Part shown: positions 24,466-35,056 of the stretch, in pieces | Layout of the letters: the number at the start of each line of letters is the position of its first letter | How positions within the stretch are numbered: the stretch's first letter is position 1 | Assembly (NCBI RefSeq): GCF_021018805.1 | Contig: NC_086247.1 | Location: 1,503,501-1,567,500, forward strand | DNA length: 64,000 nucleotides | Origin: Prinia subflava | Lineage: Eukaryota; Chordata; Aves; Passeriformes; Cisticolidae | Reading direction: 5' to 3' | The notes under the pieces: generated by a model | Databases searched by the model: none | What the model was told of the DNA's origin: nothing | Seen by the model: only the letters and a program-made list of their open reading frames with translations | Program-made: the position numbers and the translations under genes

Positions 24466-27400
24466 ATGAAGCTTTTCCTCCTGGTCGTGCTTGGCGTCGC
24501 CCTGTGCACAGAGAGTGGTGAGTCCTGAAAGGATTGCTTTGCACTCAACCCTCCCAAAACTGGGGCTTGGCTCTGATATTCCAGGGTTTTGGAGTGTGGA
24601 TGGTGGAGCTGAAGGGTTGTGAAGGAGTTTTTCCAGGAGAAGGGGACAGGGGGTTTAACCCCCAGCAGAAGTTGGAGGGATGATGAGGAGTGGAGGGGGG
24701 GTGAGATTCCCAACTTGGATGATTCCTGCAGACCCAGCCCAGCCCCTGGAATGGCTCAGTGGCAGCTCCATGGGAACAGGGATATCCATGAAGGATATCC
24801 AGGGCAGTATGTGCAGCAAATCTCTGGATTTGAAACTAAAGCCTGATTTTTTAAACTTTTATTTTGTATTGGTTGCACCTCAAGCCATCATTTCCTAAAC
24901 TGACAGAGGTGGTTGAGCCACAAGAAGGTGGAATTCAGTCTCCCAGCTCTTCTTCCTTTTCTGAATCACAGAATCCCTAAGGTTGGAAAAGACCTCTAAG
25001 ATCGTGGAGTCTGTTCTGTTAGGAAAAAAATTCCATCATGGAAAGGGTGGTTGAGCATCCAGGCTGCCCAGGGAAGGGGTGGGATCACACCCACGGAAGT
25101 TTTCAGAAATTACGTGGATGTGGTGCTCAGCGCCAGGGTCTAGCGGTGAACCTGGACTCGATGATCTTGGAGGTCTTTTCCAGCCTTGCTGATTCCCAGC
25201 TGATCCCAGATTTGGGATGGAGATGCAGAGTCCCACCCTCATTCTGAAAATTGTCTGGGGGGTTTTTTTGGGAGAGCACTGGGGAGCTGTGCCTGAGTTT
25301 TCCTGGCTGGACTCTGCCAAGGACCACACCTTGTGGTCTGGGTGAGGCAGGGAAGAGAAGGTGTGGCCTGGAATATCCCTCTGTTTTAGGCGAATGGTGG
25401 ATTTCCTCAGCTCGGGGGGGCTCCTGCCTGTTTGCAAACTGAATTTTTCCCTGTAGGATTTGACCTGCAAATTCCTGGCCATTCTGGTCCTGGACTCACA
25501 GACCTCCCACTTAATTTGAGGATGGAAATATTCCTATTGATGGATTTAACAGGCTTGAAACTTGGAATAGTGCTCAAGCTGAGGATGTTAAGGCAAATAA
25601 AAGGATCTTTTCCTGCAGCTTTACTCCCATTTTTTATAAAGATCAAGGAATGAGACAGCAAATTCCTTGAGGAGTGTTTCTCCTCGGTTAGAGCAGAGGT
25701 CTTGGTGGGTGTGGAGACATCCAAAGGCAGCCTGGGTTAATTCAAGGTTTACATCTGGAAGAAATAAAATTCCCTTCCCCTCTCAGCCCTAGTTGCAAGA
25801 GATACATCAAGTAATGAAATAAAATTAAAGTGTTTTTCTGTGGCTTGGCCAAAGTTGTCCTCCCCGACTTCAGGGTGTGCCAGTTTAGGAGTGCCAATCC
25901 TGGAGTCCTGGATTAATTGGTGAGTCAGAAATCTCTGGAGCACAGAGGGAGGTTGGAAAATGCATCCTTGGATGGTGCTTCCCCCTTCTCCTGCCAAGGA
26001 GGCTCCCAGGGCAACTGGAGTCTGAAATTAGGAGCTTTGTGAGCTTGGGATGAAACAGGATTTGGACATGTAACATCCACTGTTTCCTGCTCTGATTCAG
26101 GAAGTTTTTCTGGGAATGGGCTTGGATTAAAGATGCTGCATTTGTTAAGGATTAAAGTGAGCTCTGTGTCTGGAAAATCCAGTTTGGGGACTGAGCACTT
26201 CTGTGAGGAAAGGGTGGTTCTCAGTGGGGTGGAGCTGAAATAGTCCATATTATATTCCAGATAGTAGAATTTTGCATGAGAAGAGGGAATGAAGCCAAAC
26301 ACTTTGGACAGGGATGATCTAAAGGAGGGCCCCAGACTTGAGAAAAATAAATTTGGGCCTGAAAGGTCAGGACAATTGTGAAGGCAAGAGCCAGGTAGGA
26401 CAAACGGTGCTTCTGGAGATGGGAATGACCACGCAAATCGAAGCAAATTGAAAAAGTCTGGATATGAAGTCAAAGAGAGCTGGGTAACAAGTCTGGGGCT
26501 TTTGGAATGACCATGGGAATGGTGGGATCTTGTCGGAGTCTAGAACATCCCTCTGGTCACCCTGGAGGGTTTGGAGAGCGGACAGGGGATCTGGGATCTG
26601 TACAGGGGGCTCAGCCAGCCTCACACAGAGCCCAGGAGGACACTGCCTCTGATCCCTGGCCATGGCAGTGAATGCCCACAGTGTACAAAGAATCACAAGC
26701 TGGGAGAATTCAAAATAAGTAGTATTTAGTTTATCATAGAATGTAAATGTAGAATCTAGGATTTTTAGTACATGGGGTTGAAGAGACAAGATGGAGGAAT
26801 TGGGGAGTGGCCCCTGTCCTCCTTGTTCTTGCTCTTGTCCCCCATCTTTTGCTGAGTTGGATTTTAGAGATTGGTTTAGAGTAGAAATGACATGTTAGCA
26901 TAGGTAGTAGGCATTGGTAAAATTCTGTGAATAAAAAGTTCGTTGTGGACGGTGGTTGGGTCAGGGGTACCGTACATAAGGTGCGGGACCCTCTGATCCG
27001 CCCCAGTCCCCCGCGTGTCCTGCTCTGCTGGGGACGCCCTGCAGAGCTGAGAAAGAACTGAGAGATAATGAAAGAATAAACAACCTTGGAAACACGGACT
27101 GGCAGACTCAGCTTGTCGTCTCTGGCTCCGGTGTGAAACACTTAGGGCAAAGAGAAGATGAAAAACCTCATTACCTCAGGGAACAGCAACCCCGAGGAGA
27201 ATCTCAGGGAACAGCAGCCCTGAGAGGATCTGAGCTGTCTGGTGGCCTCAGCTCAGAGCCACTCAGTGAGGGACAGCAGAGGAAGAGTGGGGAACGTGAG
27301 GGCTGTGGACCACAAGGGGGAAGGCCAGGGGATGTTGGCTGGAGTGGGAAAAGAAGGCAGAGTTTCCACAGAGGCAGAGGAAGAACAGAGACCTAAAAGG

Positions 27401-29587
27401 AAAACAGTGACCCTGAGGTCATGGGCTGAGCAGGAGCCAGATCTGGGCCAGCAGGGCACTTCAGGAGCCTGTCTGGGCCAGAAGGGCTTGCCCAAGGTCA
27501 AACAAGGGCAGGGGTGAGGTTGGGACACGGCTGACAAAGGCACAGAGGAACCTGGGCCAGCAAGAGGAGTGAGGAAGGTGAAGAGCAGGGAAGGCAAAGC
27601 TAAAGGACAAAGCTGCTGCAAGAATTAGCTGGGCATTAACTGCCAGAAGCCAGGGATATGCTGGAAACGAGGATGAGTTTAATCCCTGGAGGGTGACATT
27701 GCAGACAGATAAACAGATGGGGAGGAAATTCCCCTTATCATGCAAAGAATCCTTCCCCAAGGATCTCTCAGCTCTCAATGATGCTTCAGCCTCCTCGAGG
27801 GCCAGCTGTGCTTAGTCACTGATTTTAGCAAAGCACTTTGCAGATGCAGAGTGTTCCAGATGTGCACGTTCTGTGGAGCGAGGAAGTTGTTACCCGTGGA
27901 TGGCTGGAAAAAGGAATCTGCTGCAGCCAAGGCAGGGATTTGCTGAGCCCGGACTTTACAGATCCAAGATTTTCCTCCTGGCACTGAAAATCAACCCAAG
28001 TCGTAGAAAGGTTTGGTTGGAAGGGATCTTAAAAACCATCTCATTCCAACCTCATGGGTAGGGACAACTTCTGCTACCCCAGGTTGTTCCAGGCCTCACC
28101 CAGCCTGACCTTGAACACTTCCAGGGATGGGCCAGCCACAGATTCCCTGGTCCAGCGTCTCCATGCAAGAACCAGTGGCCAGAAACTGAGGCTTGGAGGG
28201 GCCAGATTGGAAAAAAAAACCCCAAGAGCTTCACATTACAAGTGATTGGGAGACTGGGCTGCTCTTCCCAAAAATGCAGTGGATCTGCCAGATGTTTTAA
28301 TGGATTCAAGGAAAAGTCAACCAAATATCCAGAGGGAAGATCCCTGAGGGTTCCTAAATGAGCAAACCACAGCTGTGGCAGCAATTTGAGCTTTATATGG
28401 CTCCTGGAGAGTCCTTGCAGCCAAGTTTCACCCATGCAGGGATTTTTTGCCTGTGGCCCCCGGCCTTGACAGATCCACCCCCAGTTTTGTGCTCCTAAGG
28501 ATATTCCCAGAGGTGCCTGATGGATGTTTTTGTGCTTCTCTTGCAGCTTTCTCCCTGATCTGCTTCACGTGCAAAGATGCAACTTCCAACCTCCACTGTC
28601 TCAGCACCACCAAATGCTCGGAACATGAGAAGTATTGTCTGACAACCTATTCCACCGCAGGAACGGGTGAGTCCTGGGCTTTCCCGAGGCTCTGAGGACG
28701 AGGTGGGGCCCTGGTGGGGCTGGCAGCTCATCCTCCTCCCACCAGGAGGCACAGTGGAGGAATTAATGAGGATTTTAGCACGCAGAGAGCAAATCTTGGG
28801 AAGGTGGGAACTTAGGCGTAGCCTGGGTCTGTTGCAACATGTGGTAAAAATACTTCTGATTAAACGGAATTACATTAAAATTAAATTAAATTAAAATTAA
28901 ATCAAATTAAAATAAAATTAAATACTGCTGGTTAAATATTCTCTGGACAGCGAGATGCTGGAATAAAAAGAATTATTTTTATTATCCCTGCACAAACTCC
29001 TTGTCTGAACTCCAGGCTCAAGTTTATGCCCACGAGGTGGTGGAAATGGAAAGGGCCGGGTGCTGTGGAAGGCGCAATCCCAAGGCACGGTGCCAACGTT
29101 TTGCAACCTCACACTGTACAAATAAGTCCCAAATTCTTGCCCTCAGCTGGCCCTGAAACCAGCAAAGGATTTGTAAGGCCTGGAGATGGTGTCCATAGGT
29201 CACACATACAGAAATAATGACGGAATGTGATGAAACCCAAGGGAAAAACCCAAAGGCAACGAGTGCAGAATAACAAATTCCCTGTGGGATTGCACAGCCA
29301 TGACTGAAACCTGAAAAAAAAAAAATCAGAGATGAAAACCTGAACTTTTCCTGTTGTTTTCTCTCCCTCCCACTCCAGGCAGTGACCGGAGCCAGCGAAT
29401 CACTAAGAAATGTTCTGCATTTTGCCCGTCCATCGACCTGAACATCGGCATAGCCGGAGTCGCCACCAGCTGCTGCGAGACCTCCTTGTGCAACATCAGT
29501 GGGGCCAGCAGCGTGAAAACCAGTTCCACCATCCTCACCCTGGGGGTCCTGGCCAGCCTCGCCTGCATCCTCAGGATGGGGTTTTGA
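24466..29587 (+). CDS. LY6E-like GPI-anchored Ly6 protein (gene C)
   Basis: Complete three-exon gene: 24466-24517, 28547-28666 and 29379-29587, 126 aa. Exon 1 encodes signal peptide MKLFLLVVLGVALCTES. The mature part starts FSLICFTC, then LHC, TKC, KYC, RITKKC, AFC, TSCCETSLCNIS, so all ten Ly6 cysteines are in place. After SGASSVKTS comes a hydrophobic run (ILTLGVLASLACIL) and stop, a GPI signal. Introns of 4029 and 712 nt are phase 1. Intron 1 carries a complete solo LTR in the same orientation as the gene, plus CR1 pieces. A TATA box lies 59 bp upstream of the ATG and AATAAA is at 29972. Finger 2 resembles gene B (HEKYC, TTYST), suggesting B and C are the more recent duplicate pair. It probably acts at the cell surface. 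The partner cannot be told from sequence. Confidence 0.93.
24960..25195. mobile_element. Two abutting CR1 fragments in opposite orientation, intron 1 of gene C
   Basis: Reverse piece at 24960-25020 (GAATCACAGAATCCCTAAGGTTGGAAAAGACC) and forward piece at 25040-25195 (GGTTGAGCATCCAGGCTGCCCAGGGAAG ... GATCTTGGAGGTCTTTTCCAGCC), placed tail to head. Confidence 0.7.
26531..27225 (+). mobile_element. Complete ERVK-like solo LTR in intron 1 of gene C (family 1)
   Basis: 695-bp element starting TGTCGGAG and ending CCCTGAGA, flanked by a perfect 6-bp duplication GGATCT (26525-26530 and 27226-27231). The family-1 copies at 1, 42466 and 63696 are the same sequence on the other strand. It has AATAAA at 26930 and 27075 and no internal gag/pol DNA, so it is a solo LTR left by recombination. 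It lies sense to gene C. The 6-bp duplication fits class II (ERVK/beta-like) retroviruses. Confidence 0.88.
28005..28250 (-). mobile_element. CR1 LINE 3' end in intron 1 of gene C
   Basis: Reverse CR1: GAAAGGTTTGGTTGGAAGGGATC through CACTTCCAGGGATGGGCCAGCCACAG, ~300 bp before exon 2. Confidence 0.8.
28866..28922. repeat. (ATTAA)n-type microsatellite in intron 2 of gene C
   Basis: Imperfect ATTAAA/AATTA repeats of ~55 bp. Confidence 0.8.
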
Positions 29588-29971
29588 GGGCTTTTTGGGG
29601 GAAATGAGCTGCTCAGCTTTGCATGGCACGGTTCAAGCTGCGCTCCATCGGGTGGGAACGCTGCCCTGCGCCTCCCACCTGGAAGGTCACCTCCCATCAG
29701 GAGGTATTTTTGCTCTTTCCACGCTCTGACGACAACACAAAATGATGTTTTGGGAGAGAAAGGGGTAAAATGGAGCCCTGCAGGTGCAGAATGGCCCCAC
29801 GTGGTCACCACCTCTCCTACTCCTGGCATTTATAACTCCGTGCGTTTTTTTGCCTTTCGTTTTATCCCCGCCATTCTCTTGTGCCATTTTCCCCCCCCCG
29901 TTTTCCGCCCTGTATCATTTTTGCTCCGAGAAAGCCTTTAATATTCCAGTTGTTAAACAGAAACTGGGCAC

Positions 29972-29977
29972 AATAAA
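29972..29977 (+). promoter_or_regulatory. Polyadenylation signal of gene C
   Basis: AATAAA 385 bp after the stop codon, followed by GTGTTATTTTATTCTGTTGTGTGG, a T/GT-rich downstream element. Confidence 0.8.
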
Positions 29978-32900
29978 GTGTTATTTTATTCTGTTGTGTG
30001 GCTGCATGGTGTGGCACGTTGGGTGTAGCTGCTGGATGTATCCACGTTATGGGATAAAAGTGGAGGCGTTCGCCTGCAAGTTGAATGGGAATAATGCTGA
30101 AATATATTAAAATTACTTTGCATTCACTTCAGGAAGCCTCTCCCCAGATTTTATTTTTCTGCACTGGCAGAAATGGCATTTTTGTGACTCCATTTCGGAA
30201 TAAACTGAATTCCATTTAGCTTCCTTTCAATTCCTCTCCCGGGGCAGCTGCCTGGATGGAAACGGCTCTTGAGCTCTCCAGGAAACAGAGGGGACAAGGC
30301 AGGACCTGATGGAAAGGGATCTGGAGCATTTTCCTTAAACTGGCTTAAGACCTCCCAGTGGAAATTTCTTTAGAAGAATTAGGATTATTTAGAAAAGGGA
30401 GAAAAGCGTCTTGCACAGTGGTTAAACAAAAATCGTAGGAAAAGACAGGTTTCTGGAAAGAAACATGGAATTTTCCAGACTCATCTGTGAAAAAATATGA
30501 ACACTGCAAATAAATCTTTTATGTTTGCTCGTCAAGTTAAAATTGAAAGGACTCATTACCCTGCTCTGACCTTCCTTGGGGATAATCTCAGGAATGAGAG
30601 GTTTGCTCCCTTCCAGGGAGGCTGAACTGCTCTCTCCTGGGATGAAGGAGCTCTCCACAAGGATCATCCCGAGGAAGATCTCCCAGGGAAACCAGTTGGG
30701 TGCAGCTCACCCAGCCGGTTTTCTCTCCCTAGAATCCTTGCACAGCTCCGTGTACTGCTCATTCTGACAGGCATTTTCAGGGATTAGAGGATTTAGGAAC
30801 AACAATGCTCCAGAGCAGCCACACCTTTGTTCTTCCTTTGCAGAGGAACCGTGGGCTCACGGCTCCAGCTCCTCCCTATCTGCTCTTACCCCTTCCCGTT
30901 CACCTTCCTCCCATCCACGTCCAACCCCAGCTCTGCATGCCCTGGTTGTTTTCTCTCCCAGATTTCCTCATTGGCCTCTTCCTCCGGTCTTACTCTGGGT
31001 TTTTCCATCCAAACTCTATTTCCTTGCCTCAGCTCGTTGTTTCCTCCTCGGTGTAAATGCAAGGTTGGCCAAGGATGCTTTGATTTTGGCCATGAGTCTC
31101 TCCGTTCTCCCCATGGATTTTATTGCTTATCCCAGCTGGGCTGGCTCCATCCATCTGCCTGATTTATTCTCCACACCCTGCGCCCCTTCCTGCCAAATTT
31201 AGGGATATCCAAGTGACACAGATCCAAAACCCCCAAACAAGCCAGTTCTGGTACCTTGGCTGGCCATATCCTGCCCCACACCCCGCTCCTAACATGGTGA
31301 CAACGGAACAATTTGGAATAATCTTCACCCTGTGCTATCCATGGGTTTAGGATTCCTTAGGGACAATGGCTGGCACAGGGAAAGGCCAAGATGGGGCTGG
31401 CATGGCCTCAGGTCTTGTTCTGCTGAGCTTGGGAGTCCAGACCTGCCCTTGGCAGCCAGGTTTAAAATTAGGGTGATGTCTTGAGCTGCCTGAACTTGGG
31501 AGATGCCTCTGTTTTGGGATGGGAAGGATCCTGGCACGGCAAAGGGAATGGAAGCACGTGGGACACCCCAGAGGGTTTCATGCCCTGGTCACGGCTGTTG
31601 CAAGGAGAAGTTAAGAACAGCTCTGGGAATCCAGAATTGCCATCCCTAAGGGAGCAGCTCCATCCTGGCTGACTCCTTCTTGCCTGATGTCCCCCCAATC
31701 CCCCAGGTTTTCCCTTAGTGCCCAACAAAACGCATCCATGTGCTACAAAGCTGACCCACATCCCAAAAACTCCTATCCGGAGGCAGGAGCAGCACAGGAG
31801 GCACAGCAGATCCTAAAAACACGGAGAGCTCCCGTGGTGAACCCTCCCCTTGGAAAGTTGTGTAAGAGGAGACTCTGCCAGCCCTCCCGAGAAATCCTGA
31901 TTGACACCTCCCACGCAGGTGCTGCTCCCTAATTCCAAATCCTCCCATCACCCCGGGTTTCTGGTGCCTCCCATGGCTGCACACTCCCCTCATGGGAGCG
32001 TTGAGCTGCCCCACGAGCAGAGACATCTGTCATGCCTGGAGGGCTTTTGGGAAGGAGATGGGAGCATCATTCCAGTAGCTGGGATTGATCCTGTGAGGTA
32101 ACTGCCTCTCTCTCCCTGTGGATTATATAAAACTCATTTTTTCAGAGCTCTGAGTCACTGCACCAGGACCTGGATCAGCCAAGGAGGCCTTTCCCTACCT
32201 AAATGAGAAATCTGCAGGAGGTGCTTTAACTTTGTCCCTTCTTTTCCCTCTCTCAGGGTTCTCCCACCATTGGTTTTGAAGGATCTGTGCTGCCTTCTGC
32301 TCTCCTTGAATAATTCCCTTGCCTTTTCCCTCACAACAAGAAATTTCTCCCTGTTTTCCTTGTTTATTTGCCCAAACCTAACACAGTGCCTCCATGCCAA
32401 AGCAACAGACAGTATGGACTCGAGATCAAAGCAACACCCTGACTGGGTCTAAAAATCTTCTGGAAGCCATGGAAAGGGACAAAACCAACTCTTTTTCCAA
32501 AGCTGGCTGCTGCTTTCTTGTCACAGAGCCAACTCATAGCTCCAATTTGATCCACTCTAATTTTTCTGTATGGATAATGATAAGTTTTGCTTCAGGGAGG
32601 TGACTCAGCTTCCTTGGGGATTTTTTTTTTCCCCAGTCTTCCCCAGTCTTCCTCCTCACTCGGTGTCCCTGCTCCAGGCCCTCCTCCAGGCTGTGATCCC
32701 AGGCTGCAGGAGACGCCCTCTCCACGCTGGATTCTTGGGTGATGCCTCTGACTGCTTTTCAGATTTGTAATCTGCCCTACTGGGAAATAAATCTCTTTTC
32801 CATGCTCTCCGCGCACCGGGAAGAGGGAATGCTCCAGCATTCCAAGGTACCTAAGAACCACGATACTGAGGAAGACATTCATGTCCTGGAGACAGCTCCC

Positions 32901-32993
32901 AGAAACCACAGAAAATCCCATTTCCCACCCAAATTTCTCTCCTTAGCACGTATTTGTTGGATGTGCTGGGACTGTTTTAGCCTCACTGCTCCT

Positions 32994-33355
32994 TCAAAGT
33001 CAAAGTCAAAGTCAAAGTCAACGTCAAAGTCAAAGTCAAAATCTAAGTCAAAGTCAAAGTCAAAGTCAAAGTCAAAGTCAAAGTCAAAGTCAAAGTCAAA
33101 GTCCACATCTAAGTCTAAGTCTAAGTCTAAGTCTAAGTCTAAGTCTAAGTCAAAGTCAAAGTCAACGTCAAAGTCAAAGTCAAAATCTAAGTCAAAGTCA
33201 AAGTCAAAGTCAAAGTCAAAGTCAAAGTCAAAGTCAAAGTCAAAGTCAAAGTCAAAGTCAAAGTCTAAGTTTAGGTCTAAGTCTAAGTCTAAGTCTAAGT
33301 CTAAGTCAAAGTCAAAATCTAAGTCTAAGTCTAAGTCTAAGTCTAAGCCTAAGTT
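32994..33355. repeat. Hexamer satellite (TCAAAG/TCTAAG)n with higher-order period
   Basis: About 60 tandem hexamers. Blocks of AAGTCA and AAGTCT alternate, and marker variants (ACGTCA at ~33021 and ~33165; AAAATCT at ~33041 and ~33185) recur 144 bp apart. This shows that a 24-hexamer block was itself duplicated. The long Lys-Ser and Asp-Phe/Leu reading frames across it are by-products of the 6-nt period. Confidence 0.9.
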
Positions 33356-33404
33356 GACTTGTGCTGATCCTATTCCCATAAGATTCATGTGGGAATAAAA
33401 GGGA

Positions 33405-33545
33405 TGTTGGAAAAGTCAACAAAGCCAGGTGGGATGAGGGTTGGAGCAGCCTAGGATAGTGGAAGGTGTCCCTGCCCATGGCATGAGGTTGGGCCAAGGT
33501 GATTTCTGAGGTCCCTTCCTGCCAACCCAGTCTATGATTCTGTGC
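33405..33545 (+). mobile_element. CR1 LINE 3' end next to the hexamer array
   Basis: Forward CR1: GGTTGGAGCAGCCTAGGATAGTGG through CCAACCCAGTCTATGATTCTGTG. Confidence 0.8.
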
Positions 33546-35001
33546 AAATCAACAGGAGCAGGGGTATGGAAGGGGAACGGAATAAACACAATAAGTCTAC
33601 GGGATAAATAAGACCAAAAATAAGAGGGGAAAAAAGATTCTTTCTTTTTGTCCTTGCTGGAAAACGCCAGCAAGGAGCCACACCCACTAATGAGGGAGAA
33701 AAACCTGTTTGTAAAACACTGGGGCAAAGGACCAAGCTGTCCTGTGTGAGGCACAAGGCTCAAACTGATCATCACCCCATCCCTGCTGACCTCACCAACC
33801 TCCAAACCCCAGGGAATCTCTGTTTGCACGCAGGGCTTGAACAACTCTGGAATCTTCCACCTGATGACGTCATTGCGGGAGCGGATCAGGAGGGCCTGAG
33901 ATAAGTGTCAGGCAATCACACGGATCAGGAAATCATCCAATGTTGGAATGATTCATGTTAGAAACAGACAAAAAAATACCCTGCTGATGGCTACATGCAG
34001 GGAATTGCCAGTTGAGTTATTCCATAATTGCCAGAAAAAACGGGGTTTGACAATATTTTCTTTCTGCTGTCCGGGACTAAACTTGTTTTAGAAAAAGCTC
34101 TGTGGACTTGGCAGCTTGAGGTCCTGCAAGATGCATCCTGAATGAGGGTCTCTAACCTGAGACCCTCAGGAACAGACTTTAAGGAATTCAGGGGAGAGGA
34201 GCAACACAGAGGAATAAAAGCAAAAGGTTTGATAAAAGAGGAGAGATTAAAAAAAATGACATTTTGAGGGATGGCTCTTTCCAGAGCAGAGCTGCAATTC
34301 CAGGGTGCCAATTTGTGGGCTTGGAAATGGAGGCCTGATTTCGAGAAACTGTTGGGCGTGGAGAAAAGCAGCTCCTCTAAAGAATCCCTGGATAGCAGCA
34401 AAATTTCATTAAATCAAAATTGTACAAGGTATCTGAGGATTACAAGCAGGAAAAAGAGCAGGCAGAGGGATTAACCAGAGGAAAGTTGATAAAGAAATGA
34501 AGACTGACGTGAAAATTTGAGGAAAATCTTCTTGTTTAACCAACCATTAGCTAATTTAATTTAGTGTAAAACACACTGATTTTGAGCTAAACCAGCTCAG
34601 GCCAGCTCAGAGGCTGAGTTTGGTGCTGCTGAATAATTAAAGAAAATGAACAGTTCAAATCCTGGAACACCACGTGCTGTCTGTGCAAAGGGACCAGAAA
34701 AATCCATCCCTAGGACATTCTCACCATAGCTCCGGGCTCTGCTTTCATCAGATCAGCGGCTCTGGCAGGAAGGGAAGGAAGAAATCCAGGGCAGGAGAGA
34801 GCAGATCCCGACTTCCCATCACTCACACGACCGGAAGGGCAAGAAATGCGTGGCTGAAAGGGCTTTTCCCCACGGTGCCAGCCCTGTTCCAAGGGCTCCG
34901 GCCTGGAAAACTCCCACACGGACGCTCCACGCCCTGGGGTTCGTCTCATGTCCACCCGCGAGATGCCGGGAACCTGTAAAACTGCTGCCGTTGGGCCGGG
35001 G

Positions 35002-35008
35002 TATAAAA
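35002..35008 (+). promoter_or_regulatory. TATA box of gene D
   Basis: TATAAAA in context CGGGGTATAAAACCTGCCC, 55 bp before the ATG of gene D. The downstream CCTGCCCTCC resembles the CCCGCCCTGCC after the gene C box. Confidence 0.75.
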
Positions 35009-35056
35009 CCTGCCCTCCAAACACCTTCCCAGAGCTGCTGGGAGGATCTGCTGGAG

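Larger units (their letters stand above)
30000..35001. other. Intergenic region, gene C to gene D: no gene seen
   Basis: Holds the hexamer array, one CR1 and unique DNA. 30100-32900 and 33550-34990 contain nothing I can name. Confidence 0.6.

Noticed and set aside
32739..33398. 219-codon + strand frame rich in Lys-Ser, and the opposing Asp-Phe/Leu frame
   Set aside because: Produced entirely by the hexamer array, whose 6-nt period keeps frames open. No start context, splice signals or domain.
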